Part shown: in pieces, positions 55,180 through 63,165 of the stretch
Numbering within the stretch: position 1 is the stretch's first letter
Layout of the letters: the number at the start of each line of letters is the position of its first letter
NCBI RefSeq assembly: GCF_010092445.1
Contig: NZ_CP048031.1
Span: 2,852,001-2,916,000 of the forward strand
DNA from: Shewanella sp. Arc9-LZ
GTDB taxonomy: Bacteria; Pseudomonadota; Gammaproteobacteria; Enterobacterales; Shewanellaceae
Direction of reading: 5' to 3'
DNA length: 64,000 bases
Position numbers and translations under genes: made by a program
The notes under the pieces: model-generated
Database searches by the model: none
Seen by the model: the letters and a program-made list of their open reading frames with translations, nothing else
Told to the model about the DNA's origin: nothing

Positions 55180-55362
55180 GACATACCAGAGATAAAGAGT
55201 TGCTGAAACCCAGACATGAAATTCAAATTCTGGGACGTCATATTGTTGAGCAAACCATTTAATCAACACAACCAGTAAAAAGGTCCCCACAATCCACCCT
55301 AACCACTCCCTGATTGTTTGAGTGTAAAATTCGCGTCTAATTTCGCCAAATATATCGTGCAT
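55168..55362 (-). CDS. Small membrane protein with an IS66-derived C-terminus
   Basis: The 64-residue product has one clear membrane helix (about residues 22-37, WIVGTFLLVVLIKW) and a second aromatic-rich hydrophobic stretch at the end. The last native codon is at 55180-55182; the final V-T-V and the stop come from the IS66 end. The original protein was therefore cut at or near its C-terminus by the insertion. I do not recognise the family. It may be a remnant rather than a working gene. Confidence 0.5.
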   Translation of the reverse strand: MHDIFGEIRREFYTQTIREWLGWIVGTFLLVVLIKWFAQQYDVPEFEFHVWVSATLYLWYVVTV

Positions 55363-55561
55363 AGTATTCCTTTACCTTATTGATAATGTTGATCTCATCT
55401 AATGTCTTTATGAAGTTAGACGTCAGATATTATTATGTTAAGTTTATTGATTTAATGTTTGTACTAGACCACTAATCACTAAGACTATAAAATAACTCCA
55501 TTTATGCAGCAAACACTTTAACTGAATTAGGTGTTGAATAAGAATTGAAGGACAGCATAAG

Positions 55562-56014
55562 TCATAAAGGTGGATAGTTTTTTGCGTAATAATAAAGGGT
55601 TATTATTCGCTGTTTCTTGATGCTGGTTAGATAATCTAATCGAGACAACAAGTAAGAAGAACCGAAACTTTCTTTTGTCCAATTAGCTAATATAAACTCG
55701 CCTTCTTTTTTAGCATATGCTTCCCAAGAAGCTTGTGACTCATTAAATAACAATTTTCCATCATCTTCTACGAAGTGATTAACGAGACGCTCAGAATGGA
55801 CTAGCCGTTGGTCTAAAAACTGATTAAACGCTTCATATTCAGCAGTTAATTCAATAGGACTACAGTCACATTGTGACAGCTTACTTTCATAAATAAGTGC
55901 ATCAGCTATAAAATCGTTGACATAATCTGGAGCATCAGGATTGTCTATAGCGAAGCACTGTGAAATAATGAATAGTTGAAAAGATAAAAAAATAATCTTT
56001 GTTAATTTTACCAT
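55562..56014 (-). CDS. Exported LprI-like (DUF1311) protein, probable lysozyme immunity protein
   Basis: The 150-residue protein has a signal peptide (hydrophobic residues about 5-20, probable cut after CFA). Its mature part is all-helical and resembles DUF1311/LprI lysozyme-inhibitor domains: YEAFNQFLDQRL, then LLFNESQASWEAYAKKEGEFI, a GSSY segment, and a closing arginine-rich helix. Its start overlaps the end of the lysozyme gene by seven bases. An exported inhibitor coupled to a lysozyme that has no signal peptide is the arrangement of a T6SS effector and its periplasmic immunity protein. The family call is by eye. Confidence 0.6.
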   Translation of the reverse strand: MVKLTKIIFLSFQLFIISQCFAIDNPDAPDYVNDFIADALIYESKLSQCDCSPIELTAEYEAFNQFLDQRLVHSERLVNHFVEDDGKLLFNESQASWEAYAKKEGEFILANWTKESFGSSYLLSRLDYLTSIKKQRIITLYYYAKNYPPL

Positions 56015-56799
56015 TCTTTATAGATCCCTTTTGTATAAATGTTCCATTCACAATTTCTGCGATTAACTAAACCCTTATTAACAATCCCTTGAGATTTTTT
56101 CCATGCTTTCCAAGCGGACTCCAAATTTGGATAGGATGTAAGTGCTGCCGAGTCATTAATTAACGTTAATACCGAAGATGACTTAAAGTTTGAACCGCCG
56201 ATATTAAAGGTAAAAATAACAAGTGAATCAAATTGTTGTTGAGTTAACGCTACTTTTACATGTTGCCTCACATCTCGAACATAAGGGGCTAAATCATGTT
56301 CAAATAAAATCGATGCGTCAGACATTGTAATCGAAGAACTGTATCTAGCCCAATCACCTTTAGCAATTAAATGACCATATCCAATAGTTGCTCCTTCAAC
56401 CCATGCTCTTATATCAGAACCAGTTTGATCATCATAAGGTTTGCTTCTAAAATTTTCTATTGCTTTTAATAAGTTAATGCCTTTTACACTTAATGTAAGC
56501 CCGATATTTAAGCCAATGCTACCTGCCAATTTTTCATTTATCTTTCGATGAGTTCGACCATTAGCGTCAATTTTGCCGTCTGGACGTACCATATTGAGTA
56601 CTTTTCTTTGAAATAGCTTTATCGCTGCAACAGTTTTAGCGTTTTCAGGCCTAGAGCCTAAACGGCCATCAACAATTAGTGATTTTGTAGGAGGAATGAG
56701 TTTGAGTAATTTATTTAATGCAGTTTGTACTACTTTCACATCATTTAAATTGTTAGCTCCACCCAGCCCGACAGCTTGAGTTATTTTTATTGATGACAT
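56008..56799 (-). CDS. GH24 lysozyme with N-terminal peptidoglycan-binding-like domain, probable antibacterial effector
   Basis: The 263-residue protein has an N-terminal domain (about residues 5-90) with the helical repeat look of PG_binding_1 (VKVVQTALNKLLKLIPP, then DGRLGS, TVAAIKLFQRKVL). The C-terminal T4-type lysozyme follows. It carries the catalytic triad expected for GH24: E115 in IENFRSKPY, D124 and T138 in ATIGYGHL. It also has the LTQQQFDSLVIFTFNIG helix. It lacks a signal peptide. The ATG at 56799 is chosen because AAGGA lies seven bases upstream. Its place behind an Rhs gene and before an LprI-like gene suggests secretion as a cell-wall toxin. Confidence 0.8.
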   Translation of the reverse strand: MSSIKITQAVGLGGANNLNDVKVVQTALNKLLKLIPPTKSLIVDGRLGSRPENAKTVAAIKLFQRKVLNMVRPDGKIDANGRTHRKINEKLAGSIGLNIGLTLSVKGINLLKAIENFRSKPYDDQTGSDIRAWVEGATIGYGHLIAKGDWARYSSSITMSDASILFEHDLAPYVRDVRQHVKVALTQQQFDSLVIFTFNIGGSNFKSSSVLTLINDSAALTSYPNLESAWKAWKKSQGIVNKGLVNRRNCEWNIYTKGIYKEW

Positions 56800-56893
56800 C
56801 GTATTATCCTTGTCATTGTTGATTTTAATAAGAAATAAAATCTGTAATTCTTTAATTGTTTGGGAATTGATTTTTGACAATTTAGCGATATAA

Positions 56894-57076
56894 TTACATT
56901 TCCATCAAGTATTCTCCAAACGCTCTCATTGTCAAAAATTGCTTACCTGCCACTATCTCCTTCATAGCTTCATCAATCTGCTTTGAATTAAGGTTCTTCT
57001 GACAACAAAAAATCCAGTGCTTTTTAAGGCCCTGTAAATTGAATGGATCTTTACCTATTAAGGGGCTTCCTTTCAT
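56894..57076 (-). CDS. Unrecognised 60-residue protein
   Basis: The frame starts at an ATG with AAGAGA upstream. The product has a basic first half with two adjacent cysteines (WIFCCQKN) and an amphipathic helix (SKQIDEAMKEIVAGKQF). I do not recognise it. Between a toxin locus and a lysozyme gene it could be a second immunity gene or the tail of a displaced one. Confidence 0.35.
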   Translation of the reverse strand: MKGSPLIGKDPFNLQGLKKHWIFCCQKNLNSKQIDEAMKEIVAGKQFLTMRAFGEYLMEM

Positions 57077-57087
57077 CTAATCTCTTG

Positions 57088-57238
57088 TTACCATTTATCA
57101 TGTTCATTCATATCATCACCACTAGTTTTCCCAAAACTCGCCAATAGCTTGCCATATGTCCCCTTTGTTAGCGCTAAGAGTATTAATTACATCGTTCTTG
57201 CATCTTCGTGGTAAAGCATTCGTTAATTTTAATATCAT
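57088..57238 (-). pseudogene. Possible broken small gene behind the Rhs immunity gene
   Basis: From an ATG at 57238, a 38-codon frame reads coding-like (LPRRCKNDVINT, then GDIWQAIGEFWEN) and stops at 57122. A +1 shift just before that stop continues into SGDDMNEHDKW and a stop at 57088. The join is smooth, so a one-base insertion may have broken a small orphan immunity-type gene. The 235-bp stretch 57077-57311 has no better candidate. Confidence 0.25.
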
Positions 57239-57311
57239 CGTCCGTATTTTTTCATGACAGCGCAATAACTGAGATGGGTGACCATGTTATTATATAAGTT
57301 TAATTCGACAA

Positions 57312-57572
57312 TTAAACTTCAACACCTTCAACAAGATTTGCAAAGCGACCATAACAATTAAATAAATCCTTATCATTGCTCAAATCACTTTCCAAAAATA
57401 AATATACCAATCTAATTCTACCTATAGGGTGATAACTTTTCATACTGTCAATTTTTTCAAAAAAAGGCTGTAGAGCTTCAAAAACATCTTTCGCAGCCTT
57501 ATTATTTGATTTTGCTAGCAGCATATTTTCTAAATCTTTTCGCTCTTTTTTTATTTGGTCAATTTTATTCAT
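57312..57572 (-). CDS. Probable immunity protein for the Rhs toxin
   Basis: The 86-residue product is helical and soluble (KIDQIKKERKDLENMLL, then AAKDVFEALQPFFEKID), with an aromatic second half ending YGRFANLVEGVEV. It has no signal peptide, so it would protect the cytoplasm. Its start overlaps the Rhs stop by eight bases, the usual position and coupling of an immunity gene. I do not recognise the family. The assignment rests on position and size. Confidence 0.55.
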   Translation of the reverse strand: MNKIDQIKKERKDLENMLLAKSNNKAAKDVFEALQPFFEKIDSMKSYHPIGRIRLVYLFLESDLSNDKDLFNCYGRFANLVEGVEV

Positions 57573-60500
57573 TTATTACCAACATCTTAGGAGAACTAAA
57601 TTTCTCTCTATTAACTATAAGGGTTTGGACGCCTCCACCTTTCCTACGGTATTTCGCATTATTAACAGAAAATGGGGCGATTGTGCTTTGATAAACATTT
57701 ACTTTTTCTTGAGCTTCGACCTCGTAAGTATCGAACTCTTCTGGTATTTGCGGTAAACCAAGTAAAGAACCTGTACTTTGTGAATCATTTGGTAGCTTAC
57801 TGAGCATTTCAAATGTCATAAAGTATGGAGAGTTTTCATTAGGCGCACCTGAATTTTTGGGAACTAATTTATACAGTTTATCTCCGGGTTGTAAAGTGAC
57901 AACTTGTGGCTCAACACTTCCTGACTCTAACAACTCTCGTGATATAGTCAATGCCAGATCAGCTTCCATTCCCTTTCCTAAAAGGGTTTCATAAATGATT
58001 TTACCAACAAAATAATCTCTTGGATCTTTAACTTCAATCCCTTCAGGATTTGACTCATTCCAATTAACTTTAATAGGGTCTACTTTCGATATTTTTGATA
58101 CTAAGTTTTCTGCTGTTCCGCTTTTAATACTTTCAATCATTTCATCTGCGGTAAAAGGCGTGTTCTCTAATTTAGTAAGCGCTATTAGCTTATCTTTTAA
58201 CTCATCAGATATTACCAGGTTTGCGTCTAAAGCTGCTTTAACCTTACTTTGACCTTCTTTACACAATAACCCAAACGGATCCACCCAGTTGACATGATTA
58301 GGTGCGTATTGATAATGGTTTATCCCGCCTACCAAACCAATAGGGTCTTGGTGTATAAATCGAGCTTGATCGGGGCTGTAGTACCTAAAACGATTGTAGT
58401 GTAACCCTGATTCGTCATCAAAGTATTGCCCTTGAAAACGGATTGGGTTAGCAATCTTGTCTTGCAGAGCTGCATAATCAATATAGGCATGCTCATTATC
58501 CGCATCTTCAATATCTGTATCTTTAATAGATGTGCTTTTAATTGTCTGGCCGAACACATCTTGTTGGCTGCGCCAGACAATTTTAGCATTTTCATCCGTT
58601 AAGCAAATAGGTGTGCCGAGTTGGTCTAAGTGATAATAATAAACCTGTCCTGCTTTAATCAGTGCTACAGGTGTAAAAGTATCAGGCTGATAAATATACC
58701 AAGTGTATTCACCTAAAGTGCATTCGCCAATAAGCTGATGATTGTCCCAAATGAAGTCGGTGCGACCTAGTTCGGTGATTTTTGCACTGCGACGGCCTAG
58801 GGCATCATATTCGTATTGGGTCAGCTTGCCATTAACGTTGATTTGCACCAACTGGTTTAAACCATTAAAGCTGCGCTGTTGTTTATCGCCAGTGCCCACT
58901 TGGCTGATTTGGTTGCCACTGGCGTCATAGCGGTAATCAACTCCAGCCATACTCATTAAGCGGTCGTTGTTAACCACCACATCATGATTTTTTTTATTTG
59001 GCCTTACTGTTTCAGCTGATTGACTGCTAGCAGTTTCATTAGCGCTAACATGTTTACTACTTATACCTTGGGTATGGGTATCACTAGCACGAATAGCCTG
59101 TAATGGGTTACCAAAAGCATCCCATTGGTATTGCTGACGAGCATTAGATGCATTGTCAGCAATATTTGGGTTTTCGCCAGACACGCCAGTATCACTAATA
59201 CTGATTAACTGGCTGATTTTGTTATAGCTAAACTGTTTAACCTCTGGCTTATGTTCGATATGCTCAGAAGATTGACCATTCACAGCACTATCGTTTCCAA
59301 ACTTACTTTCGCAGCGTTGTAATTGATGCTGTTTATCGTATTGATAACGTCTTGATGCAAAGAATCGAGTCTGATTTTGTGCATGTTGCCATGTCTGCTC
59401 AATTAACCTTGAATGAGCATCATAGGCATGAGTGAGTTCAAGCTGATTACCCTGGATTGTTTTGTGCAACAAACCCGATGGCAGATAGTGATAATGAGCC
59501 AGCGGTATGCGCTGCTTCGATGGGCCATTGACTGTAAATCCATTGCCTGTAACGCTAATGCCACTTAATTGACTGTTTTTATTGTATTGATAATCAATCT
59601 GTTGCCCGTCAGGCAAGGTTAAGCCACAGCGGTTGCCTGAATCATCATATTGATATTCAAGTTGCCACTGGCTTTGTAATACCCGATTTATACGCCCTTG
59701 AGCGTCAAGGTGTTGCTGCACGGTGCGATGTTGGTTATGGGCTCGAGTAATTTGACCTATCGGATTATATTGATAAAAGTTCTGAGTATTCAGTAATGCA
59801 GATGTGGCACTGAGCTCAAGTTTGACATGACTACTTTGCTGACAAATTCGCCCCATTGAATCACGTTTTAACTCAACAAAACGAATATCACTGTCGTTCA
59901 CTGCCACTAAGTTATCATTGGCGTCATATTGATAATGTTGTTCACGGCCATCAAAACCGATTAATGTTTTAGGTTGCTCTGTTGCTGTGTATTCAATACG
60001 GTACTGCGCCCCGTCACTTCGCTCGATGCGATTTAAGTTACGTTCTTTATCATAAAAAAACTTCAGCCAACTGCCATCGGCAAAGGTTTGTTGGCGCGGT
60101 TGGGCTAAACCGTCATAGTCGATAATGTTTTCAATGTACTCGCTATCGTTACTGAGTTCTTGCTCGCCAGCTACATCAGCCTGTTGACGCTGGCGAATAA
60201 TACGGCCGGCATCATCATATTGATAATAATGACTAATGGCTTCTTCAGAGTGATCTTGTTTGTCTTGTGGATAGGATTTACTTTCGACAATTTGGCCTTT
60301 GTTGTCACGAATAAATTCAGTGACCAAACCTTGCGGATTAATCGTGGCATTAACTCGCCCCAGTCTGTCATGGCTAAAACGAGTTAACGCATCACCGACT
60401 TGCGTTGCCAACAATTCGCCATCGCGGTCCCAATGGTAACGATGAATAACACCATTAACATCGACTTTTTGAGTTAACTGCCCAGCATCATTGTATTGAA

Positions 60501-62214
60501 ATTGACTTTGACGGCCATCAAAACCACTCTCAGACAATAATCGTCCCGTGGCATCGTAATGTCTTTTAGCCGTTCGGCCTATCGCATCTCGGGTGACAAT
60601 TCTTTGACCTAAACGATTATATTCAAACCTTGTGGTACCACCATCCGCTTGAATAACAGCCAGTAACTGCCCTTGCTCGTTATAGGTATATTGAATTGGA
60701 TTATTACACGCATCAACGGTGGCCACTTTGCGACCAACAGCGTCATATTGATGACGTATCACAGTGCCATTAGGCTTATGATGCTCAGTCAAAAGCCCTT
60801 GTGCATTGTGAATAAAAGTCTCGCGATGACCTAAAGAGTCTGTACAACTGCTTTTTATACCGTTAACGAGTGCCGTATATTCAAAGTGATAATGATAAAT
60901 ATCATCATCACCCCATTGCTCAATACATTTAGCGCGCTGGTCTTGTCCGTCCCACGAAAAGTGATGACTAAAGCCTGATGCACGAGTTCTGCGTTGTAAT
61001 AGATAGGTGGTACTTTTAGGATTGTATTGATGATCACTGTCAGATGTGATGTCGGCTGACTTGACCTTAACATAACTGTAACGCTCTACTCGCCCATTAC
61101 TATCTGTGGCGGCTATAAGTGCTTGAGCGTCATCATATTGATAACTGGCTAACAAATTTTGGTGAATTTGTTTGTTGCCTTCGTTATCTAACATGTACGA
61201 AGCGACTTTTAACAAATTGCTTTGTGCATTGTAAAATAACAATACGCCACGTTTTGGGCCTGTGGTGATTTGGGTTAAACGCCCTTGCTGATCATAATAC
61301 AGCTGAAAATATTGGCCTTGATGATTACTAATGGTTTCAAGTTGCCAAACATCTTTGCCTGCAACTTGTTTTTGTATAAATGCCCAATGGCTGTCATCGG
61401 GCTTTATTAACACATGGCGGCCATCAGCTTGATGTACTAACGACCAACCTGTTGAAAGTTGGATACTGGTTTGCCCTCGTTTAACCGAGTCGAACACATG
61501 TACTCGGCCTTCATCGTCGGTTAATTCAAACCAATATTTACCGGGTTTTTTAGGCCCAACTTTCGCTGGCGCTTGATATTTATGATCCAGCTGCACACAA
61601 AAGTTATGTCGCCAGCCGTAACCCATACCAACATTGTTAAGAATTTTGCTCGAACGATACAAACGACGCCACGTTAGCGGCATTAAGCCATTAAGCTCAA
61701 AATCTACTAACGGTAAAATTTCTTCGCCACTTAACATTGATACGGGATCGCTGCGGCACTCTTGCTGATCAATAGCCACTTCCGTCGGGGAATGATTCGC
61801 CACAGTACCGGATTGAACTGACGCAGAAGTTTGTTTACCCTTATTGGTTTTGGGTGCTTTGGTATTGGTTGAACTTGCGCCTAGAGTGCCTGTTTCAGTT
61901 GAATGCTGAGTTTGTTGTTTGGGTGTTTCACCATACACTCTGAGTAAATTGCGCTCAATAATGTCACTGAGTTTACGAGTGATATCTCTTGGATTTAAGC
62001 TAGCATTTACACCCGCATTCATCACTAGACTGCGCGCATAAATTAATGCATTACGATCACGAACTAAATGAGGCGAGATTTCATTAATTATCTCACTAAC
62101 ATTATTGTTTTGCTCAAACGTTAATAACTGGAATCCAGCTGGCGTTGACGCACTGGCAGGCACGATAACGATATAACGGTTATGACCTTTAAAATTGAAA
62201 TTACTGACCGTCAT
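57565..62214 (-). CDS. Rhs polymorphic toxin with novel N-terminal domain and 233-residue C-terminal toxin
   Basis: The 1549-residue protein has four parts. Residues 1-95 form a small domain not of PAAR type, followed by a Thr/Ser-rich linker. About 155-205 is the DUF6531-type entry (DPVSMLSGEEILPLVDFELNG, then GYGWRHNF). YD repeats follow to about residue 1200. The Rhs core end reads YHLDQLGTPICLTDENA, then RYYSPDQARFIHQDPIGL, and the DPFGL self-cleavage site ends at about 1316. The last 233 residues (58266-57568) are the variable toxin, with LYKLVPKNSG and GGGVQTLIVN. Its activity is unknown; a faint ADP-ribosyltransferase-like feel is not proof. Seven bases separate it from the thiolase-fold gene. 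Confidence 0.88.
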   Translation of the reverse strand: MTVSNFNFKGHNRYIVIVPASASTPAGFQLLTFEQNNNVSEIINEISPHLVRDRNALIYARSLVMNAGVNASLNPRDITRKLSDIIERNLLRVYGETPKQQTQHSTETGTLGASSTNTKAPKTNKGKQTSASVQSGTVANHSPTEVAIDQQECRSDPVSMLSGEEILPLVDFELNGLMPLTWRRLYRSSKILNNVGMGYGWRHNFCVQLDHKYQAPAKVGPKKPGKYWFELTDDEGRVHVFDSVKRGQTSIQLSTGWSLVHQADGRHVLIKPDDSHWAFIQKQVAGKDVWQLETISNHQGQYFQLYYDQQGRLTQITTGPKRGVLLFYNAQSNLLKVASYMLDNEGNKQIHQNLLASYQYDDAQALIAATDSNGRVERYSYVKVKSADITSDSDHQYNPKSTTYLLQRRTRASGFSHHFSWDGQDQRAKCIEQWGDDDIYHYHFEYTALVNGIKSSCTDSLGHRETFIHNAQGLLTEHHKPNGTVIRHQYDAVGRKVATVDACNNPIQYTYNEQGQLLAVIQADGGTTRFEYNRLGQRIVTRDAIGRTAKRHYDATGRLLSESGFDGRQSQFQYNDAGQLTQKVDVNGVIHRYHWDRDGELLATQVGDALTRFSHDRLGRVNATINPQGLVTEFIRDNKGQIVESKSYPQDKQDHSEEAISHYYQYDDAGRIIRQRQQADVAGEQELSNDSEYIENIIDYDGLAQPRQQTFADGSWLKFFYDKERNLNRIERSDGAQYRIEYTATEQPKTLIGFDGREQHYQYDANDNLVAVNDSDIRFVELKRDSMGRICQQSSHVKLELSATSALLNTQNFYQYNPIGQITRAHNQHRTVQQHLDAQGRINRVLQSQWQLEYQYDDSGNRCGLTLPDGQQIDYQYNKNSQLSGISVTGNGFTVNGPSKQRIPLAHYHYLPSGLLHKTIQGNQLELTHAYDAHSRLIEQTWQHAQNQTRFFASRRYQYDKQHQLQRCESKFGNDSAVNGQSSEHIEHKPEVKQFSYNKISQLISISDTGVSGENPNIADNASNARQQYQWDAFGNPLQAIRASDTHTQGISSKHVSANETASSQSAETVRPNKKNHDVVVNNDRLMSMAGVDYRYDASGNQISQVGTGDKQQRSFNGLNQLVQINVNGKLTQYEYDALGRRSAKITELGRTDFIWDNHQLIGECTLGEYTWYIYQPDTFTPVALIKAGQVYYYHLDQLGTPICLTDENAKIVWRSQQDVFGQTIKSTSIKDTDIEDADNEHAYIDYAALQDKIANPIRFQGQYFDDESGLHYNRFRYYSPDQARFIHQDPIGLVGGINHYQYAPNHVNWVDPFGLLCKEGQSKVKAALDANLVISDELKDKLIALTKLENTPFTADEMIESIKSGTAENLVSKISKVDPIKVNWNESNPEGIEVKDPRDYFVGKIIYETLLGKGMEADLALTISRELLESGSVEPQVVTLQPGDKLYKLVPKNSGAPNENSPYFMTFEMLSKLPNDSQSTGSLLGLPQIPEEFDTYEVEAQEKVNVYQSTIAPFSVNNAKYRRKGGGVQTLIVNREKFSSPKMLVINE

Positions 62215-62220
62215 GTTCGT

Positions 62221-63165
62221 TTATGCCTTCTCTATCCATGAGTACATTGCCAAACCAAGGTGAAGTTGTTGAGATACTTCCAGTTGTAAGCTTGTTCCAG
62301 TAGCATTTTGTTGTTGGTAACGGTTATAGATGTGCAGCAAATTATATAACCCCGCCACACAACCGATATCGCCTGTAAAATAACTAGATTGGGAAATTTG
62401 TGTCTCTTGATCGATTCTGCCGGCTAATTGCTCATAAGCATTAAGCCAGTTATCTGTTACAGCGGCATGGTTGCCGGGTAAATACAATTGAGCAAATACA
62501 TCCAAGTCTTCAATCTGGCAGGCACGATTAAACAAAGCTTTTATTGTTTGGGTTTGCTGAACAGCACTACATGAATCTTGAAATAAATCCACTATTTCCA
62601 TGCCTTCGTTTGCAACATTGATGCTGGCCATGATGACCGCTTCAGCAGGACAACGTCCGGTGTCTTGTTGTTGAGTAATCAGATCTTGGTCACGGTTAAA
62701 ATCCACAAGGTCGAAGAACAAGCTGTCTACGGCAATAAATATTGCACTTTGATTGTCGACCGGCATTGCCTTTAATGCGCTCAAAGCAGAAAAAATACCA
62801 GCACTGCCCATAGGAAAAAACCGGCTATTGGGATGCACAAAACAATGCGGAAAAAGTGCATGTAAACGAGTGACCCAATCAACAAGTTGTTGTTTTTCTA
62901 GGTGAGGTAAAATCCAAAAAATCGCTTGGTGAGAGTACGGTTGCCATTGAGTTTTATTTTGAATAGGTAATTTATGCAACATATCAATTAGGCGGTTTAA
63001 TTGAGTGTCTGTAGCAAGCTCGTGCGCCATGACCGCTGCCACATGCTGACCATCAGATAATTGATAGCTGAAATCGACCCCTTCGGATAAAGGTAAGTTA
63101 ATTAACTGCTGTGGGTTTTCGTATGACCCTACGACCATATTAATGGCCTCTGCATGCATAATCAT
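62221..63165 (-). CDS. Thiolase/ketosynthase-fold protein lacking the catalytic cysteine, T6SS-associated
   Basis: The 314-residue protein has the layout of a beta-ketoacyl-synthase-like fold: MGSAGIFSALSALKAM where the nucleophile helix should be, AIFIAVDSLFFDLVDF, and GRCPAEAVIMASI. Near the end comes YFTGDIGCVAGLYNLLHIYNRY. The nucleophilic cysteine position reads M-G-S, so synthase activity is unlikely. Such proteins occur next to DUF2169, PAAR and TIGR02270 genes in T6SS clusters. Its start overlaps the upstream stop by ATGA and the Rhs gene begins seven bases downstream, so a loading or adaptor role for the Rhs toxin is plausible. Confidence 0.6.
   Translation of the reverse strand: MIMHAEAINMVVGSYENPQQLINLPLSEGVDFSYQLSDGQHVAAVMAHELATDTQLNRLIDMLHKLPIQNKTQWQPYSHQAIFWILPHLEKQQLVDWVTRLHALFPHCFVHPNSRFFPMGSAGIFSALSALKAMPVDNQSAIFIAVDSLFFDLVDFNRDQDLITQQQDTGRCPAEAVIMASINVANEGMEIVDLFQDSCSAVQQTQTIKALFNRACQIEDLDVFAQLYLPGNHAAVTDNWLNAYEQLAGRIDQETQISQSSYFTGDIGCVAGLYNLLHIYNRYQQQNATGTSLQLEVSQQLHLGLAMYSWIEKA

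Noticed and set aside
55562..57076. Prophage lysis cassette (lysozyme plus helper)
   Set aside because: No holin, spanin, integrase or structural genes are present, and the neighbour is an exported LprI-like protein behind an Rhs locus.
57565..62214. CRISPR-like or tandem repeats in the long Rhs gene
   Set aside because: The recurring pattern is the degenerate protein-level YD repeat, not a DNA repeat with spacers.
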